DNA of 48,166 nucleotides from Actinomycetes bacterium. GTDB taxonomy: Bacteria > Actinomycetota > Acidimicrobiia > Acidimicrobiales > RAAP-2. Location of the stretch: positions 1-48,166 of the forward strand of contig JAJYAC010000008.1 in assembly GCA_021779735.1 (NCBI GenBank), in the 5' to 3' direction. Position numbers and translations under genes: made by a program. Shown one piece after another: positions 17,549-25,834 of this stretch; the stretch's first letter is position 1; every line of letters begins with the position of its first letter. The notes under the pieces were generated by a model. The model did not search any database. It was not told the origin of the DNA and worked only from the letters and a program-made list of their open reading frames with translations.

Positions 17549-19374
17549 CAGGTCACGTCCGATCCAAAGTTCGCGCCCGTGAGGGGGCGAACAATGGTGC
17601 CGTTCGAGGGAATGTCGTAGTGATGCAGTGCGTAGCTCATCACCTGCTGGAACACCGGAGCGGAGGCTGAGCCGCCGAAGATCGTCGTCAACGGTCGTTC
17701 CAGCACCACGATCATCGACAGTACCGGCGCCTCTGCGGGCGCGAATCCGACGAACGTCGCGTTGTAGGCACCCGTGAGGAGCTTGTCCTTGCCCGGGAAG
17801 GGAATCGACGCCGTTCCCGTCTTGCCCGCGACCGCGTAGCCAGGAATGATGGCGTTGGTGCCCGTCCCCTCGAGAACCACCTGCTCGAGCAGGTGCTTCA
17901 TTGTCTCGTCCACAGTGGTCGACAGCACGACGTGCGTGGCGCTGTCGGCGGTGGCCCGAAGCGAGCCGTTTGCGTAGACGTAGCCGCGAACGATCTTGGG
18001 CGCGACGTAGACGCCACCGTTGGCGATCGTGTTGTAGGCGTCGAGTACTTGAATGGCGGGCACCGCATCGACCTGGCCAATGGGCAAGGCGGCCGCGTCA
18101 CTGCCGTACCAGTTGGCGGCGGTGACGAGCAGGCCCGCCGTCTCCCCCGGATAATTCACCGGCGTCACCGAACCGAAGCCGAGCCGCTCGACCTGAGCGA
18201 GCAGTCCGGACTCGCCGACGCGCCGCCCGATGAGGTACGTCCCGATGTTCGATGACTGAGCCAGTACCTGAGTGACCGTGAGGTGTTCGAGGCCGTGGTT
18301 CTCCGCATCGTGGAAGTAGCGCCCGCCCACCATGGCCCCGTTGGGCACCGTGATGACGGTGTTGGGAGTCACGACACCGTCTTGGAGAGCCGCCGAGAAG
18401 GTCACCACCTTGAACACCGACCCCGGCTCGTAGGCCTGAGTGAAGGGGAGGTTGTTGATCGTCTGCTGCACGCCCGCCACGCCGATGCTTTGACCCCAGG
18501 CGGGAACGGGACCGAGCACGCCCGCCTTGGCCTTCGTGTTGACGAGTGACGCGTCCGCGAGAATCTCGCCGGTCTTCACGTCCATGACGACGGCTTGGCC
18601 GGTCACGGCGTCCGTGGCGCTGAGTTGGCGAGCGAGGGCCCGTTCAGTGACAAACTGCAGCGACGAGTCGAGTGTGAGTTCGAGGCCCACGCCCGGTTTT
18701 GCGGCACGGATCACGGTCGTCGCGGAGCTCGGCAGATTCACTCCGCTCGCGGACACAAACGCACGCGTGATACCGCTCTGTCCCGCGAGGGTCGACTGGA
18801 ACTCGTACTCCAGGCCCGCCGATCCGGCGCCCGCAGCATTCGTTCCCCCGATCAGTGACGTGGCCACCGGGCCATTGGGGTACGTGCGCACCGAGGAGTT
18901 CTGCACGACGATGCCCGGAAAGGCCATCGACGACAGTTGTCGGCCCGCCGTGAGATCAAGGGCGTTGTTGACGATGACGTAGCCGTTGTTCTTTTGAGAG
19001 AGAAGCTTGATCAACTTCGCCACGGGCACGTGGACGATGGGCGCCATGGCTTGAGCCTCGGTCACAGGGTGGGCGATCTGCATATCGTCGGCAATCACGA
19101 GCGAGGTGGGCCGTGACACCGCGAGGATTTGGCCGTAGCGGTCGAAGATTCCCGCGCGCAGCGCGGTCGTGGTGAGGTCTTCACGTACCTGGGCCACCGA
19201 AAGCGCGGCCCAGTGAGCGTGAGCGCGCACTTGGACGAAGAAGAGATCTCCCGCGAGGGCGAGGAACGCCGCGAGGGCGACACCACGTACAAGCTTCACG
19301 CGTCGCACCACCGACGTGGGCTGGCGCCTCGTTGAGGTCGTACGCGCGTGGGAGGTGGTGAGGTGGGTGCTCAC
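17548..19374 (-). CDS. ftsI: Septal peptidoglycan transpeptidase FtsI (PBP3 type)
   Basis: 608 residues, class B penicillin-binding protein. Short basic cytoplasmic tail, one membrane span (about 29-48), dimerisation domain with AGIFDRYGQILA, then the transpeptidase domain with SxxK at S319-K322 (PGSVFKV), SSN at 374-376 and KTG at 518-520 (GKTGTAS). No PASTA domain is visible. It cross-links septal wall with FtsW. GTG overlaps the ftsL stop as GTGA. Confidence 0.95.
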   Translation of the reverse strand: MSTHLTTSHARTTSTRRQPTSVVRRVKLVRGVALAAFLALAGDLFFVQVRAHAHWAALSVAQVREDLTTTALRAGIFDRYGQILAVSRPTSLVIADDMQIAHPVTEAQAMAPIVHVPVAKLIKLLSQKNNGYVIVNNALDLTAGRQLSSMAFPGIVVQNSSVRTYPNGPVATSLIGGTNAAGAGSAGLEYEFQSTLAGQSGITRAFVSASGVNLPSSATTVIRAAKPGVGLELTLDSSLQFVTERALARQLSATDAVTGQAVVMDVKTGEILADASLVNTKAKAGVLGPVPAWGQSIGVAGVQQTINNLPFTQAYEPGSVFKVVTFSAALQDGVVTPNTVITVPNGAMVGGRYFHDAENHGLEHLTVTQVLAQSSNIGTYLIGRRVGESGLLAQVERLGFGSVTPVNYPGETAGLLVTAANWYGSDAAALPIGQVDAVPAIQVLDAYNTIANGGVYVAPKIVRGYVYANGSLRATADSATHVVLSTTVDETMKHLLEQVVLEGTGTNAIIPGYAVAGKTGTASIPFPGKDKLLTGAYNATFVGFAPAEAPVLSMIVVLERPLTTIFGGSASAPVFQQVMSYALHHYDIPSNGTIVRPLTGANFGSDVT

Positions 19375-19817
19375 CGAAGCGTCCTTGATGTGACCGGCGC
19401 GTAACCCGAGAACTTCGGCAGCGGCAAGGGCGCATCAAGCGACGTGGAGGGTACCTGGATAATGGTGACGGGATCGACGAGGCGCAACGAACCAGCCCTA
19501 GCCGCTATCTGACTCGGCGCCGCCTCGTTGGTGATGGTCCCCACCTGCAACGCATAATTCGACTGAACCTGCAGCAATTGGCTCTGAAGATTGTGCAGCT
19601 GCACCTGGCGATTGGCCACCACCATTGACCCCGCGAGGGACAGGGCGAGCGCGACGAAGACAATGACCCCGGACTTGCGAACCGCGGTGGCGCCGCGCCA
19701 AAGTGAGCGCACCGCATTGCGTCGCGGGGCTCCCGCGCGGTGGGCCGGAGGACGCGGCGGCGGCGCGAGGGGACGTCGCGGAGCACTAACGCGCCCGGGC
19801 AGAGTAATGACGCTCAC
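19371..19817 (-). CDS. ftsL: FtsL-like divisome membrane protein
   Basis: 148 residues between rsmH and ftsI, the usual ftsL place. A Pro/Arg-rich cytoplasmic tail (1-45), one membrane span (about 50-68) and a short extracytoplasmic coiled coil (QVQLHNLQSQLLQVQSNYAL, about 71-90). Sequence similarity in this family is always low, so the call rests on architecture and position. GTG overlaps the rsmH stop (GTGA). Confidence 0.85.
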   Translation of the reverse strand: MSVITLPGRVSAPRRPLAPPPRPPAHRAGAPRRNAVRSLWRGATAVRKSGVIVFVALALSLAGSMVVANRQVQLHNLQSQLLQVQSNYALQVGTITNEAAPSQIAARAGSLRLVDPVTIIQVPSTSLDAPLPLPKFSGYAPVTSRTLR

Positions 19818-20755
19818 GCGAGCACCCGATAGGCCACACGCAACCGCGCCGAGCGAGCTCGAGGATTCACTTCGATCTCCTCGGCGCTGGCCAAGAGAGC
19901 GCTCGCCTTAGCGACACGGTAGCGATGCACCGCACCACAGACACAACCCAACTCCGGTGGGCAGTGGCACCCACCCGTGACCGCGTCGTGGAGCATGGAC
20001 TTGACGAGGCGATCCTCGCCGGAGTGGTAGGAGATCACCGCGAGGACGCCACCCACCGCGAGCACGTCGAGGGCCGCGGCCAGTCCCTCTTCGAGTTGAC
20101 GCTGCTCTTCGTTGACCGCGATTCGCAGCGCCTGGTAGACCCTCGTGGCCACGTGACCGCGGCGCCGCGCGGCGGCCGGCACCGCGCGCTCGACGGCAGC
20201 GTTCAGCTCGAAGGTTGTCGTGGGCTGATCTTCGAGGAGCGCGCGGGCGATCGCGCGGGCGAATCGGTCTTCGCCGTTCTCGCGAAGGAGGCGGACCAAT
20301 TCGTGTTCGTCAACGTGGGTCAAGTACTGCGCGGCCGTCTGGCCGCGAGTGGTGTCCATGCGCATGTCGAGAGGTGCGTCGGCTCGAAACGAAAATCCTC
20401 GGCCGCCCTCGTCGAGCTGATGCGACGACACGCCCAGATCCATCAACACCCCGATGATCGGCTCGCCGTGAACGAAGTCAGCACTCTCGGCGAGCACCCG
20501 CGCAAGGTCTCCGAAGGCCGCGTCGACGATCGTCACGCGATCCCCCAAGGGGGCGAGTCGCTCGGCGGCAGCCGCGCGGGCTGCGGGGTCGCGGTCGATG
20601 CCCACCAGACGCACGCGACCATTCGCGCTCAGTATGGCCGCGGCGTGGCCGCCTCCGCCCAGCGTCGCGTCGACGACAATGCCGGGACCGAGGTCGTGAA
20701 AGAGCTCGACGACGCGATCGGCGAGCACGGGAACGTGGTAGGTGTCAGGGGCCAT
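19814..20755 (-). CDS. rsmH: 16S rRNA (cytosine-N4) methyltransferase RsmH (MraW)
   Basis: 313 residues from the ATG at 20753-20755, the same length as E. coli RsmH. Methylates C1402 of 16S rRNA. HVPVL at the N terminus, SAM motif VVDATLGGGGHAAAIL, GVLMDLGVSSHQLDEGGRGF and AVISYHSGEDRLVK are diagnostic. The frame extends upstream to a GTG at 20869 that overlaps the mraZ stop as GTGA, the commonest junction style here; that would add 38 residues with no family similarity. No Shine-Dalgarno precedes the ATG, so the start is not settled. Confidence 0.94.
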   Translation of the reverse strand: MAPDTYHVPVLADRVVELFHDLGPGIVVDATLGGGGHAAAILSANGRVRLVGIDRDPAARAAAAERLAPLGDRVTIVDAAFGDLARVLAESADFVHGEPIIGVLMDLGVSSHQLDEGGRGFSFRADAPLDMRMDTTRGQTAAQYLTHVDEHELVRLLRENGEDRFARAIARALLEDQPTTTFELNAAVERAVPAAARRRGHVATRVYQALRIAVNEEQRQLEEGLAAALDVLAVGGVLAVISYHSGEDRLVKSMLHDAVTGGCHCPPELGCVCGAVHRYRVAKASALLASAEEIEVNPRARSARLRVAYRVLA

Positions 20756-20865
20756 CTGCAGCCGATCAATCAAAAGCGCGCGAACACGGGCGGAGGAGTT
20801 GGCATTCTCCGCACTCACGATTGACCGACTGCACGTGGTCCTCGACTGGTTTTTGCATGCCCCCC

Positions 20866-21288
20866 TCACTCGTCACTGCCCTGTCGGAACGAGTGCTCCG
20901 CAGGATTGACCATGCGGTCGAACACGGAGGGAGCCCACAGCTCCACGTGGTCGAGGGCACCCACGATGAGGACCTCGCCGTCAAGTTGGGCGTAGTCACG
21001 TATGGACGTGGGCAGGGCGAACCGGCCCTGCTTGTCGAATTCAACGTCCGAGGAGTTCGCCGCCCAGTACCGGGCTTGCTGACGTTCGTTCGATCCCCCA
21101 CTTCGCGCCTGGGTGAGGCGCTCTTCGCTCTGACGCGCGAACTCGCCCGGCGTCCACAGGGCGACGCACCCCTCACTATTGGGGCTCACGTGGCCGCCCC
21201 GTTCGAACTCCGCACGAAAACGAGCGGGCAGGATGAGTCGTCCCTTGGCATCCAGCGAGTGCTGGAACTGACCAACGAAACCGATCAT
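20866..21288 (-). CDS. mraZ: Transcriptional regulator MraZ
   Basis: 140 residues, two AbrB-like MraZ domains: GQFQHSLDAKGRLILPARFR near the N terminus and VEFDKQGRFALPTSIRDYAQ in the second half. MraZ represses its own dcw operon. ATG at 21286-21288 follows GGGAGG at five bases. First gene of the division cluster, with candidate operator repeats just upstream. Confidence 0.95.
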   Translation of the reverse strand: MIGFVGQFQHSLDAKGRLILPARFRAEFERGGHVSPNSEGCVALWTPGEFARQSEERLTQARSGGSNERQQARYWAANSSDVEFDKQGRFALPTSIRDYAQLDGEVLIVGALDHVELWAPSVFDRMVNPAEHSFRQGSDE

Positions 21289-21335
21289 CTGAGCCTCCCG
21301 GAGGGCTCCCTTGTCCCCCACTTCGTGACACAATA

Positions 21336-21371
21336 CACCACTTTCCACCAAAATCCACCCGTTTCTCCCAC
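21336..21371 (-). promoter_or_regulatory. Candidate MraZ operator (GTGG repeats)
   Basis: Reading the minus strand, GTGGGA, GGTGGA, GGTGGA and GTGGTG occur in series 48-85 bases before mraZ; the two GGTGGA copies (complements of 21344-21349 and 21354-21359) are exactly ten bases apart. MraZ operators are known to be short G-rich direct repeats with about one-turn spacing. The next gene upstream is in the same orientation and ends at 21443. Confidence 0.55.
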
Positions 21372-21442
21372 AACGTGGGCCCAACGGGCGCGGGGGGCCA
21401 CGGGACGTGGCGATCAGGTCTACGGACGCTCTCGGCGGGTGG

Positions 21443-22093
21443 TTACAGCGCGGGCTGAATCGAGCTCGTCGCCCAGTGGCCCGACGCCGCGAGGACGCGC
21501 GACACGTCCGTGGCGTCAAGGCCGAGACTCGCGGTGGTGTGGTGCGCGAGCGACGACGCGAGATCCTCCGGGGGGGCGACAAGGCAGTCCAGAATCGAGC
21601 GGGCCGCACGTGAGGGAACGATGCTCGAGAGGAACACGCCCTCGCGCACGCGCCACTGTGTGACGCCCACCACCTTCAGGCCACTCCAGAACACCTCACC
21701 GGGGCCGCGACCCGCGAAGCACACCACGCGGTGCGCCACGACACCCTCGAGCCCCCCTTGATGAATCTCGAGTTCGCCGCCGAGTCGCGCGCTGAGGGCG
21801 TCGCGCCACCACTCACCGACGAGTTGCGATGACTCGCGACTGTCGGCACGCCAGCGAGTATCGCCAACCGGGATCCACCAGTCAACCCACAGATCGTCCG
21901 GAGCGACGAGGACGATCCCTCCCCCGCCGCGGCGCCGGCGCACCCTCGTCACCTCGCAGTCAGAGGGATCAAGCACATCCTCGCTCTGGCTAGAACCCAA
22001 CACGAGCGCCGCCGCGAGGGGTTGTACGACGATGACCGTGGCGTCGGGCAGAGCCCGAATCTCGTCGTAGTCGTAGAGATCGCGCACGCTCAC
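21443..22093 (-). CDS. Lipoate-protein ligase A-like protein (BPL_LplA_LipB fold)
   Basis: 216 residues from a GTG that overlaps the nuclease stop as GTGA (alternative GTG at 22120). RRRRGGGGIVLVAP corresponds to the RR-x-GGG motif and SGLKVVGVTQWRVREG to the lysine loop of lipoate/biotin ligases. The fold attaches or transfers lipoyl or octanoyl groups; which substrate is used here cannot be read, and no E2 or glycine cleavage gene is nearby. Confidence 0.78.
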   Translation of the reverse strand: MSVRDLYDYDEIRALPDATVIVVQPLAAALVLGSSQSEDVLDPSDCEVTRVRRRRGGGGIVLVAPDDLWVDWWIPVGDTRWRADSRESSQLVGEWWRDALSARLGGELEIHQGGLEGVVAHRVVCFAGRGPGEVFWSGLKVVGVTQWRVREGVFLSSIVPSRAARSILDCLVAPPEDLASSLAHHTTASLGLDATDVSRVLAASGHWATSSIQPAL

Positions 22094-22596
22094 GAGGCGC
22101 GAGGCAGGAACGGCATCCACAGCGGGTCCGGATTAGCGACGTGGCGCCAACGCCACCACGGCCCATCGGGCACTTGTGGTTCAAAGTGCAATCGCCAACC
22201 CAACTCCTCGAGTAGGCGATCACCTTTTTGCATGTTGTGACGTCGACACGCCGCGACAACGTTGGTCCACTCGTGTCGACCACCGCGACTGCGAGGCACA
22301 ATGTGATCAATGGTGTCCGCGTCTTCAAGGCAGTACGCGCATCGATAGCTGTCTCTCAACAGGAGGCTACGTCGGGTCAGCGGCGGCGTACGGACTTTGG
22401 TGGGCAGCTTGACCATGTCGTGCAGGCGCACGATGGCGGGAATCTCCACGACCACGCTCGCCGAGCGACACACCGCTGGTTCCTCGGGCGTCGCCACGGC
22501 CTCGGCCCGCCCCGCCAACATCAAGACCACCGCGCGGCGCTCGCTGACCAATTGGAGAGGTTCGAACGTGGCGTTGAGCAGGAGAACACGCCCCAT
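22090..22596 (-). CDS. HNH endonuclease-domain protein
   Basis: 168 residues. N-terminal GRVLLLNATFEPLQLVSERR is characteristic of a widespread actinobacterial/cyanobacterial HNH family. C86 and C89 (CAYC) with C117 and H120 form a zinc site around DHIVPRSRGGRHEWTN (97-112), the HNH core. The cellular role of this family is not established; it is chromosomal and not linked to a toxin or mobile element here. A leaderless -10 lies six bases before the ATG. Confidence 0.9.
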   Translation of the reverse strand: MGRVLLLNATFEPLQLVSERRAVVLMLAGRAEAVATPEEPAVCRSASVVVEIPAIVRLHDMVKLPTKVRTPPLTRRSLLLRDSYRCAYCLEDADTIDHIVPRSRGGRHEWTNVVAACRRHNMQKGDRLLEELGWRLHFEPQVPDGPWWRWRHVANPDPLWMPFLPRAS

Positions 22597-22629
22597 GGAA
22601 GAAACCTACCCCCCCGACTTCTGAGTCAA
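22597..22629 (-). promoter_or_regulatory. Leaderless promoter of the HNH gene
   Basis: On the minus strand TTGACT (complement of 22624-22629), a 15-base spacer and TAGGTT (complement of 22603-22608), then six bases to the ATG. It lies over the end of the upstream small gene. Confidence 0.6.
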
Positions 22630-22857
22630 CGCCCACCGAGCGGCGGCCACGGCCTCTCGCGCACTCAGCGTGCGCCGCTCGTCACCGAGAGCCGTCGCGA
22701 GGCGAAAGTGCCAGTAGCGAGGATCGGGGATCGGGACGAAGGGCGCCAAACGCCACCAGTGGCGCCGACGCAGGCGCCAGCCCGCGCGCGCGAGCGCGAG
22801 ACCGTCACTCGGATGCGCCAGCGTGTGGCGCACCAGTCCGCGCGCCCCGGTTCTCAC
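22606..22857 (-). CDS. Small conserved actinobacterial protein of unknown function
   Basis: 83 residues, Arg/Trp-rich: WRLRRRHWWRLAPFVPIPDP and YWHFRLATALG resemble a small uncharacterised family I know from actinobacteria. No membrane segment or catalytic motif is visible. The GTG at 22855-22857 overlaps the ROK kinase stop (GTGA); an ATG at 22872 is the other possible start. It closes an apparent three-gene operon with DUF3040 and the ROK kinase. Confidence 0.7.
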   Translation of the reverse strand: MRTGARGLVRHTLAHPSDGLALARAGWRLRRRHWWRLAPFVPIPDPRYWHFRLATALGDERRTLSAREAVAAARWALTQKSGG

Positions 22858-23729
22858 GGCGTGCCTCGCCATCCCACGAGCGCCGCCCCCAGGAGCGGTC
22901 CGTCGTCACCCAGCGCGGAGGGTTGTACTTGGACGTGCGCACAGTACGAGAATCGCGCCACCTCTCGAGCCGAGGTCGTGGCGATGTCAAAGAAGGCGTC
23001 ACCAAATCCCCGCGCGACCGAACCGGCAACGAAGCAGTGAGTGAAGTCCAACACGGCACTTAAGGAGCCCACCGCCCGACCAACCAGCGTCGCGCTGCGT
23101 CGTCTCGTGGGCTCGTCGGCCTCACGCGCGGGACGTCCGGTGAAAGCCTCGATGGCCGCGCCCGAGGCCTCAGCCTCCAGACACCCTGTCGAGCCGCAGG
23201 CACACGCGCGGCCCCCGTCGACGACGTGGAGGTGTCCGACGTGACCGGCGTTTCGCGAGTCCCCATCGACGAGGCGGCCGTTGAGAACTAGTCCGCCGCC
23301 GATGCCCGTGGAGACCACCATCGAGAGGTACGACGTGAGAGAGCGCGCGGCGCCGAATTGACCTTCGGCGAGGGCGAGAGCCCGCGCGTCGCCATCAACG
23401 TGCACGGGCACCGCCAGCTCGTCGGCCAGCCTCGCGCGCAACGGGAAGTCACGCCACTGGGCGATATTGAGGGGCGAGACGGTATCGCGCTCCACATTCA
23501 TTGGCCCCGCGCAGCCCACGCCCACCACTTCCGGCGACGCATCACTCATCAGCGGGCGCAGCATCGCGCAAATTGCTCCGAAGAGGTTGTCGCCGGCGTC
23601 AGCGACCAGAAGGCGCACGCGACGTTCGATGGACCCGTCCACGCTGACCATCGCAGCGTCGACCTTGGTGGCTCCCACGTCTAGGGCCAAACACGGAGCG
23701 GCCGACTCGGCCGCTCCGGGACGCGTCAT
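22854..23729 (-). CDS. ROK-family sugar kinase
   Basis: 291 residues. ATP-phosphate motif ALDVGATKVDAAMVS (15-29), catalytic Asp region VHVDGDARALALAEG, STGIGGGLVLNG, and the ROK zinc motif CACGSTGCLEAEASG. Two sites differ from typical glucokinases: the usual NDAN reads DGDA (Asp kept), and NAGEIGH reads NAGHVGH, replacing a sugar-contacting glutamate by histidine. It probably phosphorylates a sugar, but glucose specificity is doubtful. ATG overlaps the DUF3040 stop as ATGA. Confidence 0.88.
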   Translation of the reverse strand: MTRPGAAESAAPCLALDVGATKVDAAMVSVDGSIERRVRLLVADAGDNLFGAICAMLRPLMSDASPEVVGVGCAGPMNVERDTVSPLNIAQWRDFPLRARLADELAVPVHVDGDARALALAEGQFGAARSLTSYLSMVVSTGIGGGLVLNGRLVDGDSRNAGHVGHLHVVDGGRACACGSTGCLEAEASGAAIEAFTGRPAREADEPTRRRSATLVGRAVGSLSAVLDFTHCFVAGSVARGFGDAFFDIATTSAREVARFSYCAHVQVQPSALGDDGPLLGAALVGWRGTP

Positions 23730-24112
23730 TCGCTCTTGCGACGCTGACGCGACAACCAGTCGCGAAGAGATCCAGCCCGAGAGGGATGGTTCACGCGGGC
23801 ATCATCGCCATGAGGAGTGCGAGTGAAGTCCTGCCACGACGCGCGACCCAAGAGGCGCGCATTGCGCTCAACCACTATCGCCGAGACGAACATCAACGCC
23901 ACGCCAACCAGGCCCAAGGCAATCCAGTGCGAGAAGGTCAACACGAGCAGCACGAGACCTGCGACGAAGCCCGCGACGCCCCAGCGAACTCGCCGACCCC
24001 CGTGGGTGTACACGTTCGTCGTTCGCACGCTCTTGGCGAAGTGCGGGTCCTGCTTGGAGAGCGACTCTTCCAACTGCGCCAGAATGCGCTGTTCATGATC
24101 TGACAGTGGCAT
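23726..24112 (-). CDS. DUF3040 membrane protein
   Basis: 128 residues. N-terminal MPLSDHEQRILAQLEESLSK is the family signature; two adjoining hydrophobic segments follow (about 45-60 and 62-82), then a polar tail. DUF3040 proteins are common in actinobacteria, often near division genes, and have no established role. ATG at 24110-24112 follows AAGGAG; the nine-codon upstream extension is not needed. Confidence 0.9.
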   Translation of the reverse strand: MPLSDHEQRILAQLEESLSKQDPHFAKSVRTTNVYTHGGRRVRWGVAGFVAGLVLLVLTFSHWIALGLVGVALMFVSAIVVERNARLLGRASWQDFTRTPHGDDARVNHPSRAGSLRDWLSRQRRKSE

Positions 24113-24182
24113 CGCTCTCCTTTCGGCTCCCAGGTTCATCGTACCGTTTCATCCCCCCGGGGGAGGCGTCAACTCGCCCCGA

Positions 24183-25739
24183 TCAGGCGAGCGGATCGAC
24201 GTTTGACAGCGGGATTTCCTCGCTGACGTGGTGCAGGCTCGTGCGCAGTTTCACTTCCGGCAGCGTCAAGGACAACAAGACCGCGATGGCGCCCACCGGC
24301 GTGGCCCAACGGTAGATGCTCTGGATCGTGGCGGCGATCGCGTGAAGGACCTTCGGCCACACCGCGGGGGGTAAGTGACGAAGGACGGCGGGCGTCCAAG
24401 ATGACGGTGAGAGGTGAGACGCGGCGCTCGCGTGGCCCTTGAACGCGGTGGCCAACTGGTGAGGCAATTCGTTGGCGAACACCGCCCCGAAGACCGCCGT
24501 GCCGAAGGATCCCCCGATGGAGCGAAAGAAGTTCGCGCCGGCGGTGGCCGCGCCGATATCGGATGAATCGACCGCGTTCTGAACTGCGGTGACGAGGATC
24601 TGCATGACCAGGCCGAGCCCCACACCGAGAATCATCATGTACAGAGCCATCGTGACATTCGACGTCGTGACGCCAATCGTCGAGAGCAGCGCGAGGCCGA
24701 CAGTCATGATCGCCGTCCCGGCAATGGGAAACGGTCGGTAACGCCGACCCTTGGAGACGAGTTGTCCCGTGACGATCGAGGCCACGAAGAGTCCCACCAT
24801 CATGGGAATGAGGCGTAGACCAGAGTTCGTCGGTGAGGCCCCTCGCACGTCCTGGAAGAACAGAGGTAGGAAGGTCATGGCGCCGAACATCGCGAAGCCC
24901 ACCACGAATCCAATGGCCGAACCCGACGAGAAGACTCGGTTGGAAAAGAGGTGTGGCGCGAGAATCGGTTCCGGAGATCGGCGTTCGACCACCACGAAGA
25001 GCACGGCCATGACGACGCCCACCGCCAACAAAATCATGGAGGGACCCGAGAGCCACGCGAACGACGAACCGCCCAGTGAGGTGAAGAGAATCAGTGCCGA
25101 GGCCGCGATCGTGAGAGTTACCACGCCGAGGTAGTCAATGACGTGGCTACGTCGCTCACCGGCGCTGGGCAACACCGCGGCAGTCACCACGAGCGCCACG
25201 AGTCCCAGCGGCACATTCACAAAGAAGATCCAGCGCCACGAGAAGTACTCCACGATGAAGCCTCCCAGCAGCGGGCCAATGACGGTCGCCGCGCCGAAGA
25301 CCGCCCCGAAGAATCCCGCGTAGCGGCCCCTCTCGCGCGGCGGCACGATGTCGGCAATGACCGCCTGACTACCCACCATGAGTCCGCCGCTGCCGAGTCC
25401 CTGAATGGCGCGAAAGATGATCAACATCAGCATGGAGTTCGCGAGTCCGCACAGCATTGAGCCGACGAGAAAGAGCGCGATCGCCATCTGAAAGTAGATC
25501 TTGCGCCCGTGAAGATCCCCGAGCTTTCCCCACAATGGAGTGCTGACGGTTGAGGCGAGGAGGTAGGCCACGACCACCCAGCTCAGGTGATTCGCGCCCT
25601 TGAGGTCGCCCACGATGGTCGGCAGTGCCGTCGCGACAATGGTGCCATCCAGAGCCGCGAGCAACAGCCCCAGCATCAACGCTCCAAAGACGAGGTACAA
25701 CTCGCGCTTAGGCAGCGCCGCCTTTTCCACTTCAGTCAC
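24183..25739 (-). CDS. DHA2-family (EmrB/QacA type) MFS exporter
   Basis: 518 residues with about fourteen membrane segments. N-terminal LDGTIVATALPTIVGDL (motif D1), GKLGDLHGRKIYF (motif A) and GAATVIGPLLGGFI (motif C of proton-coupled antiporters) are present. Likely exports hydrophobic or cationic compounds with proton exchange; the substrate is unknown. GTG start follows GGGGAG. No regulator is adjacent. Confidence 0.92.
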   Translation of the reverse strand: MTEVEKAALPKRELYLVFGALMLGLLLAALDGTIVATALPTIVGDLKGANHLSWVVVAYLLASTVSTPLWGKLGDLHGRKIYFQMAIALFLVGSMLCGLANSMLMLIIFRAIQGLGSGGLMVGSQAVIADIVPPRERGRYAGFFGAVFGAATVIGPLLGGFIVEYFSWRWIFFVNVPLGLVALVVTAAVLPSAGERRSHVIDYLGVVTLTIAASALILFTSLGGSSFAWLSGPSMILLAVGVVMAVLFVVVERRSPEPILAPHLFSNRVFSSGSAIGFVVGFAMFGAMTFLPLFFQDVRGASPTNSGLRLIPMMVGLFVASIVTGQLVSKGRRYRPFPIAGTAIMTVGLALLSTIGVTTSNVTMALYMMILGVGLGLVMQILVTAVQNAVDSSDIGAATAGANFFRSIGGSFGTAVFGAVFANELPHQLATAFKGHASAASHLSPSSWTPAVLRHLPPAVWPKVLHAIAATIQSIYRWATPVGAIAVLLSLTLPEVKLRTSLHHVSEEIPLSNVDPLA

Positions 25740-25822
25740 GCAGGATCTCCCCGTCGCCGTCCATTAGCCGCCAGTGTGCTCGGAGTTTACCGGCGAGCCC
25801 CGCGATTCACCCGCGGCAAAAC

Positions 25823-25834
25823 TAGTGTCGGAAC
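25823..25834 (+). promoter_or_regulatory. Leaderless -10 element of nhaA
   Basis: TAGTGT at 25823-25828, six bases, then the ATG. No Shine-Dalgarno and no convincing -35. Confidence 0.65.

Noticed and set aside
24140..24182. CCCCCCGGGGG palindrome as a terminator between DUF3040 and the MFS exporter
   Set aside because: It has no loop and no T-run; it cannot form a usual intrinsic terminator.
24169..25056. A 295-codon minus-strand frame inside the MFS exporter
   Set aside because: Same strand, shifted frame; Arg/Gly/His-rich composition and no motifs, while the MFS frame has fourteen membrane segments and family motifs.
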